A stretch of DNA of 36,698 bases, taken from Bdellovibrionales bacterium. Lineage in GTDB: Bacteria > Bdellovibrionota > UBA1018 > CAIMNF01. Within the stretch, counting starts at the first letter, position 1. Each line of letters begins with the position of its first letter. Under the pieces are notes generated by a model. The model was given only the letters and a program-made list of their open reading frames with translations. It was not told the origin of the DNA and ran no database searches. Shown piece by piece: positions 32,579-36,698 of this stretch. The stretch lies in assembly GCA_947462765.1 (NCBI GenBank), contig CANHQK010000020.1, positions 1 to 36,698 of the forward strand, written 5' to 3'. A program made the translations under genes and the position numbers.

Positions 32579-33824
32579 GTGAGGCCATATAAAAACCATC
32601 CGTGTCGAACGGACCGATGAAACCGGATGAATCGAGACTGAAGCGAGGATGGGTCTCAAGGAAGCGCTCGATCCTTCCGGTCGACTCCGCCCGATTCTGG
32701 GTGCAGACGCCGTATACCAGCTTTCCTCCGGGCTTCACCAATCGCGAATACTGCTCCAGGACCGATTCCTGAAGTGCAGCAATCGGAAGACTGCCCTGGC
32801 TCTTGGCTTGCTCGAGTGGTTTACGGTTCCACTTGGTGTCCGGATTCCTTCTCAATACTCCCGCCCCAGTGCAAGGAGCGTCGATCAAGACAACGTCGGC
32901 TTTGCTCTCGAAGGGAGCCAATCCGGAGTCCCCGGTACGGGGTAAAAGTCTGGCTTGGACATTGCGCTCGCCGGCACGATCCACCCGTTGTTTGAGATTC
33001 CGGATTTTCGTCTCGAACACGTCGTAAGCGAAGATCCTTCCCTTTCCTCCCATCAAATCCGAAAGCGCAAGGGTCTTACCACCGGCACCGGCACAAGCAT
33101 CGACCACCTCCAGGGGAGGAGCTTGAATGTCCTTCGGAATAGAGGGTGTGGACCCCCGCTCCACACGGGGCCGATCGCCGAGATGCGGACGGATGGCTTC
33201 CGGAATTAGCGCATACAGACTCATGATCTGGGAGCCCTCATCCTGGATCTCGAAATACCCGTTCTTGAACCAGTCGTTCTTCTGAACCGAAGCGAACCCA
33301 CGGAAGATCCGGGCACGGGCTGAATGAAACCCCGCCCTCGACTTGGGAAGACCGGGGGAAGCGAGCCAGGCTTCGAGCTCGGGCAGCAAACGTCCATCTT
33401 GCCCGAAAGCCCGTCGATGAAAGCGGATTACGGTCAGGGGATCCTGGCTGAGGAGTCTCGCCATTTTTCTTGCATGGTCCTCTCCCCAATCCCGGACCCA
33501 TTCGGAAACCAGTGCGGGAGGGAAATCCTCCACACTCCCCTCACTCGGGATTTCTTCCCAGCGCTCCCAAAGATCGCGCAGGGTAGCGTGGATACCGGCG
33601 TGCTTTTTGAGCCGGATGAAGCTGAGCTCCCAGAACTCCTCCGGGGTCCCCTCGAGCTGGATCTTGAATGCCCCGGCGATCGTCAGAGGTCTCCTGAGAA
33701 AGGCCCCGAGCAATGTAGCCACTTTCGACTTCTTGGATGGATCGAGTTTCGAAACCATCGAGTCGAAATGGGTTCTGCTTTCACAGAAAGCCGCAAAGAC
33801 TTCATTGAGTACGGTCGATTTCAT
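32562..33824 (-). CDS. RsmB/NOP2/Sun-family rRNA m5C methyltransferase
   Basis: This 420-aa SAM-dependent RNA cytosine-C5 methyltransferase has the SAM site in VVDACAGAGGKTLALSDLM, and motif IV is DAPCTGAGVLRRNPDTKW. Motif VI, YGVCTQNRAES, carries the catalytic cysteine, and motif VIII is GFIGPFDTDGFYMASL. Both catalytic cysteines are present. The N-terminal 130 residues are divergent and do not clearly show the NusB-like domain of RsmB, so RsmB or RsmF-like cannot be decided. ATG 33824 is chosen, 10 bases after the pyruvate kinase stop; an earlier start would lie within that gene. It is likely co-transcribed with pyruvate kinase. Confidence 0.9.
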   Translation of the reverse strand: MKSTVLNEVFAAFCESRTHFDSMVSKLDPSKKSKVATLLGAFLRRPLTIAGAFKIQLEGTPEEFWELSFIRLKKHAGIHATLRDLWERWEEIPSEGSVEDFPPALVSEWVRDWGEDHARKMARLLSQDPLTVIRFHRRAFGQDGRLLPELEAWLASPGLPKSRAGFHSARARIFRGFASVQKNDWFKNGYFEIQDEGSQIMSLYALIPEAIRPHLGDRPRVERGSTPSIPKDIQAPPLEVVDACAGAGGKTLALSDLMGGKGRIFAYDVFETKIRNLKQRVDRAGERNVQARLLPRTGDSGLAPFESKADVVLIDAPCTGAGVLRRNPDTKWNRKPLEQAKSQGSLPIAALQESVLEQYSRLVKPGGKLVYGVCTQNRAESTGRIERFLETHPRFSLDSSGFIGPFDTDGFYMASLRAGE

Positions 33825-33834
33825 CCGGCGGACT

Positions 33835-35313
33835 TCAATTCCGACCCCGCACAGGGGTGCGGTTCTTGATCTGATGGACCTTGATGGTATTGGTCGTGCC
33901 ACGCCCGAGACTCGGGGTTCCGGCAGTGACCACGATCAAGTCATCTTCCTCGGCTCTATGGTTCTCAACCAGGGTCCTTCCGACCATACCGAACAGATCA
34001 TCCGTGGCCACCAACTCTGGAATCAGAACACCTTCCACGCCCCACACGAACGCCAGTTTACGGAGCGAGGCATCGTTGTCCATGATAGCCACGATCGGGA
34101 TTTCCGGACGGTATTTGGCCAATGTCCGGGCGGCGGTACCGGAATGAGTCAGGCAAGCGATCGCACGAGCCCCGACATGGCTGGCGATCCGGGATGCACT
34201 GAACTCGATTGAATCCACGATTGAACCGGAAACAGGAATCAGATTCTGATGTACGGAATAACGGGTCTCCCCTTCCGCCTCACAAACGATCCTTGCCATG
34301 GTTTCGACCGCCTCAACGGGATACTGTCCCGAAGCGGACTCAGCCGAAAGCATGACCGCATCCGTTCCGTCGAACACCGCATTGGCGACATCGGAGGCCT
34401 CGGCTCGTGTCGGAGTCGGACTGGAAATCATGCTCTCGAGCATCTGGGTGGCCGTGATCACCGGAACTCCGAGCTCATTCGACATCCGGATCAGCATCTT
34501 CTGGATGATGGGGACCTTCTCCGCACCGAGCTCGACGGCCATATCGCCCCGGGCGATCAGGATTCCGTCTGTGACCTCGAGAATCCCCTCAGGAGAATAG
34601 ACCGCTTCTTCACGTTCAATTTTTGCCACCAGCAATGGATGATGATTACTGGTCTTCCGGATCTGCTCCTTCACAAAAGTGATGTCTTGCGGAGTGCGGA
34701 CGAATGACAAGGCAACCGCATCCACCCCGAGCTCCAGCCCGAGCTTCAGATCCCGGAGGTCCTTGTCTGTAGCACAAGGAAGAGACAAAGGTGTCCCAGG
34801 AAGGTTCATTCCTTTGTTCGAAGTGAGTTTCCCGCCCACCGAAACGGTCACCACCATTTCAGGAGCATGAACTTCTTTGACTTCGCTTGAAATCTTTCCG
34901 TCATCGAAAAGGATCCGTGAGCCCTTTCTCACATCTTTCGACAAGGGACCTGCGATCTCGGCCGAGATCGGAATGGCAATCCGCCCGGTCAGGGAGGATT
35001 TAGGATCCGTTCCTTCCGGAAACAAGAGCACTTCGTCCCCGGCCTTCAATTCGATTCCAGGTGCGGGAATCTTCCCGACCCGAAGTTTAGGTCCCTGAAG
35101 ATCCTGCAAGATCCCCACATGCTTGCCTGCGTTTTTAGCCGCCGCGCGGACCGAGGCGAAAAGCTCGCGATGGACCTCGTGCGTACCGTGGCTGAAATTT
35201 AGACGGGCCGTGTCGAGCCCCGCCCGGATCAGCTTTTCGATTTTTTCAGGAGTATTGCTCGAAGGACCGAGCGTGCCGACGATCTTAACTTTTCTTCGCG
35301 ATGAGATGTGCAT
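33835..35313 (-). CDS. pyk: Pyruvate kinase
   Basis: This 492-aa glycolytic enzyme converts phosphoenolpyruvate and ADP to pyruvate and ATP. LNFSHGTHEVH, ILQDLQGPKLRVG, the VAKIEREEAV active-site lysine segment, the LIARGDMAVELG metal-binding strand and ITATQMLESMISSPTPTRAE are all in place. The C-terminal regulatory domain is complete (CLTHSGTAARTLAKYRPEIP onward), although the usual effector site cannot be judged. ATG 35313 lies within the last codons of the upstream coiled-coil gene (29-base overlap), with no strong ribosome-binding site, suggesting translational coupling. RsmB-type methyltransferase follows 10 bases downstream. Confidence 0.97.
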   Translation of the reverse strand: MHISSRRKVKIVGTLGPSSNTPEKIEKLIRAGLDTARLNFSHGTHEVHRELFASVRAAAKNAGKHVGILQDLQGPKLRVGKIPAPGIELKAGDEVLLFPEGTDPKSSLTGRIAIPISAEIAGPLSKDVRKGSRILFDDGKISSEVKEVHAPEMVVTVSVGGKLTSNKGMNLPGTPLSLPCATDKDLRDLKLGLELGVDAVALSFVRTPQDITFVKEQIRKTSNHHPLLVAKIEREEAVYSPEGILEVTDGILIARGDMAVELGAEKVPIIQKMLIRMSNELGVPVITATQMLESMISSPTPTRAEASDVANAVFDGTDAVMLSAESASGQYPVEAVETMARIVCEAEGETRYSVHQNLIPVSGSIVDSIEFSASRIASHVGARAIACLTHSGTAARTLAKYRPEIPIVAIMDNDASLRKLAFVWGVEGVLIPELVATDDLFGMVGRTLVENHRAEEDDLIVVTAGTPSLGRGTTNTIKVHQIKNRTPVRGRN

Positions 35314-36698
35314 TCGTGCGTTTCATCTTACCAAGCTCTTGCTCATAATGCTCGGTCAAAAAACGCTCCCGCTCACGGAAAGCCAACTCCATTTCCTTGA
35401 TCCGGTGTTCGTAACCCCGGTCTTTCTCGTCAGCTTGCCTCCTGGAGGTCCGTTCCTGCTCTCGGAGCTTCTTGTCATGATCGTATTTCAATTGGGAGAG
35501 GGCCTTCTCATGCTCTTCTTTGGCCTGGACGATTTTCTCCTCGAATCCACGCCGAAGGTCATGCATCCGCATGGACCATTCACGATCCTTCATTCTTTGA
35601 TCGTGAGACAGATTGTCCACCACCCGGTCCCGCTCGTACTTCAGGGTATCCCGCTGTTCTTCGAGTGAATCCCGGCTCCGTTGTTGTTCACGGACCAACT
35701 CATCGGAATGGTTTACATGCATCTTCTCAATACGACTTCTCTGCCCTTCCTTGAGGTCCAGCATATCCCTCTCATGACCGTACTGGGCGTCTTGGAAGGT
35801 CTCCACAAAAGCACGCTCTTTCAAGTCGGAGTCCTGACGAAGGTCGCGACTGAGATTGCGGACTTGACGCTCGAAACCCGTTCTCATTTCGGATCGTTCG
35901 GCCTGGTCCCGGGATCTCATCGCATTGAGCTGATTTTCACTCTGTTCCTGGGTGGCCGCAAGTTGTTCGAGGTAGCGTTTCTGCTCGCCATCCTGAATCT
36001 TCTTCACCACATGGGGAGAAGCCCTCCTCGGGTCATTTGTCGTCTGAAGCTCACGAATCAGTTCTTCTCTGGCTCCCAGCTCGACAGCAAAATGATTGTT
36101 CTTCCGCTCCAGATAATCCCCGTAGGCCTTGTCCTTCTGGGACATGGCTTGCTCGGTCTGCTCCTGATTCACCCGGACCAGGTTCCGCTCACTTGAAGAA
36201 TTCCGAAGTGCGGCGTCTTTCAAAGCGTTCTGGTATTGATTCTCCATTCGGGACTGGTCGGCTTTTTGGTCTCGCAGCAAACCTGCGAACTCTTTCTTCT
36301 GGCGATTGGCCATTTCACGGGTCTTCGCGTTGGCTTCGATCAACCGGTCCGCAAGCACCCTTTCATACAGGTTCTCGGCTTCCTCGGTACGCTCACCCAT
36401 CCGGGCGACGGTTTTTTCATAGGAAGAGACGATCCGGTCCCGTTCTTTCAGATGATCGGCTTCGTAAGCATCAATGGTTTCCTGACGTGCTTTAGCCTTC
36501 TCCGTTTCAACATCCCTGCCTTCATTCCGGTAAATCGCGAGCTCATCATAAAGGTCTTTCATTTCCGTCATGTGAGAGCGTCTTTGTGCGGCCAAGGATT
36601 CCTCGGTCCTGGTCTCTGCAGCTTCATGGATACGGCTCTCGCGTCCCGAGGCGACCTCCTCAGCACGCTCCACTCTCCTGGAAGCCTCGGATTGGACC
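35285..36698 (-). CDS. Long coiled-coil protein, 5' end outside the window
   Basis: The frame is open to the window edge, giving at least 471 residues; a GTG at 36673 is probably internal because the same charged pattern continues upstream (VQSEASRR). Nearly the whole chain is Glu/Lys/Arg/Gln rich with heptad-like hydrophobic spacing (for example DLKEGQRSRIEKMHVNHSDE and HYEQELGKMKRTNAHL). It has almost no Pro or Gly and no membrane segment, so it is predicted to be a very long helical rod. No family is recognised; it may be a cytoskeletal or scaffold protein. Its last 29 bases overlap the pyk start, an odd coupling for a structural protein and a glycolytic enzyme. Confidence 0.75.
   Translation of the reverse strand, partial: VQSEASRRVERAEEVASGRESRIHEAAETRTEESLAAQRRSHMTEMKDLYDELAIYRNEGRDVETEKAKARQETIDAYEADHLKERDRIVSSYEKTVARMGERTEEAENLYERVLADRLIEANAKTREMANRQKKEFAGLLRDQKADQSRMENQYQNALKDAALRNSSSERNLVRVNQEQTEQAMSQKDKAYGDYLERKNNHFAVELGAREELIRELQTTNDPRRASPHVVKKIQDGEQKRYLEQLAATQEQSENQLNAMRSRDQAERSEMRTGFERQVRNLSRDLRQDSDLKERAFVETFQDAQYGHERDMLDLKEGQRSRIEKMHVNHSDELVREQQRSRDSLEEQRDTLKYERDRVVDNLSHDQRMKDREWSMRMHDLRRGFEEKIVQAKEEHEKALSQLKYDHDKKLREQERTSRRQADEKDRGYEHRIKEMELAFRERERFLTEHYEQELGKMKRTNAHLIAKKS

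Overview
The window reads as chromosome of a motile Gram-negative bacterium. It has an LPS-export (Lpt) locus, a flagellin with a sigma-28-type promoter, RpoN and several secreted proteins. The short flagellin, the rpsU-yqeY-dnaG-rpoD order and the gene-dense layout fit a Bdellovibrionota/Oligoflexia-like or other deltaproteobacterial relative. This is inference from gene content; no taxonomic marker was searched. No phage, CRISPR array or transposase was seen.

Layout. (1) 1-5614, plus strand: an amino-acid catabolic operon with a class III aminotransferase (cut by the window edge), a P5C-dehydrogenase-like aldehyde dehydrogenase, a second class III aminotransferase, and two subunits of a glutaconate-type CoA-transferase. 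The logic (omega-amine to semialdehyde to acid to acyl-CoA) would suit lysine/5-aminovalerate or a related substrate. (2) 5651-8018, minus strand: flagellin with its own sigma-28-like promoter, and a YbjT-like SDR protein. (3) 8099-9046, plus strand: an OxyR with both redox cysteines. (4) 9039-15022, minus strand: the macromolecular-synthesis operon rpsU / terminator / yqeY-dnaG-rpoD, followed 3 bases later by a PAS histidine kinase. (5) 15099-18461, plus strand: an LptC-LptA-like single protein, LptB and RpoN. (6) 18474-19643, minus strand: a saccharopine/lysine-6-dehydrogenase-family enzyme. (7) 19730-24647, plus strand: a small secreted protein, an FHS sugar transporter, a BadF-type sugar kinase, a GH5 mannanase-like enzyme and a secreted SH3-like protein, the last four tightly overlapped. 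(8) 24648-25364: a gene-free block of nested inverted repeats and a split tRNA-Pro 3' fragment, then tRNA-Pro(CGG) and tRNA-Pro(UGG) on the minus strand. (9) 25415-27749: a FecR-like protein, a 69-aa protein, an RDD protein and an EamA transporter. (10) 27864-32578, plus strand: a five-gene signalling operon (HDOD, histidine kinase, receiver-Fis regulator, SpoIIE/PP2C phosphatase, membrane-anchored protein). (11) 32562-36698, minus strand: an RsmB-type rRNA methyltransferase, pyruvate kinase and a long coiled-coil protein cut by the window edge.

The least explained parts are the structured non-coding block at 24687-25157, the HDOD-kinase-regulator-phosphatase operon, the kinase joined to rpoD, the LptC-LptA fusion and the coiled-coil gene overlapping pyk.
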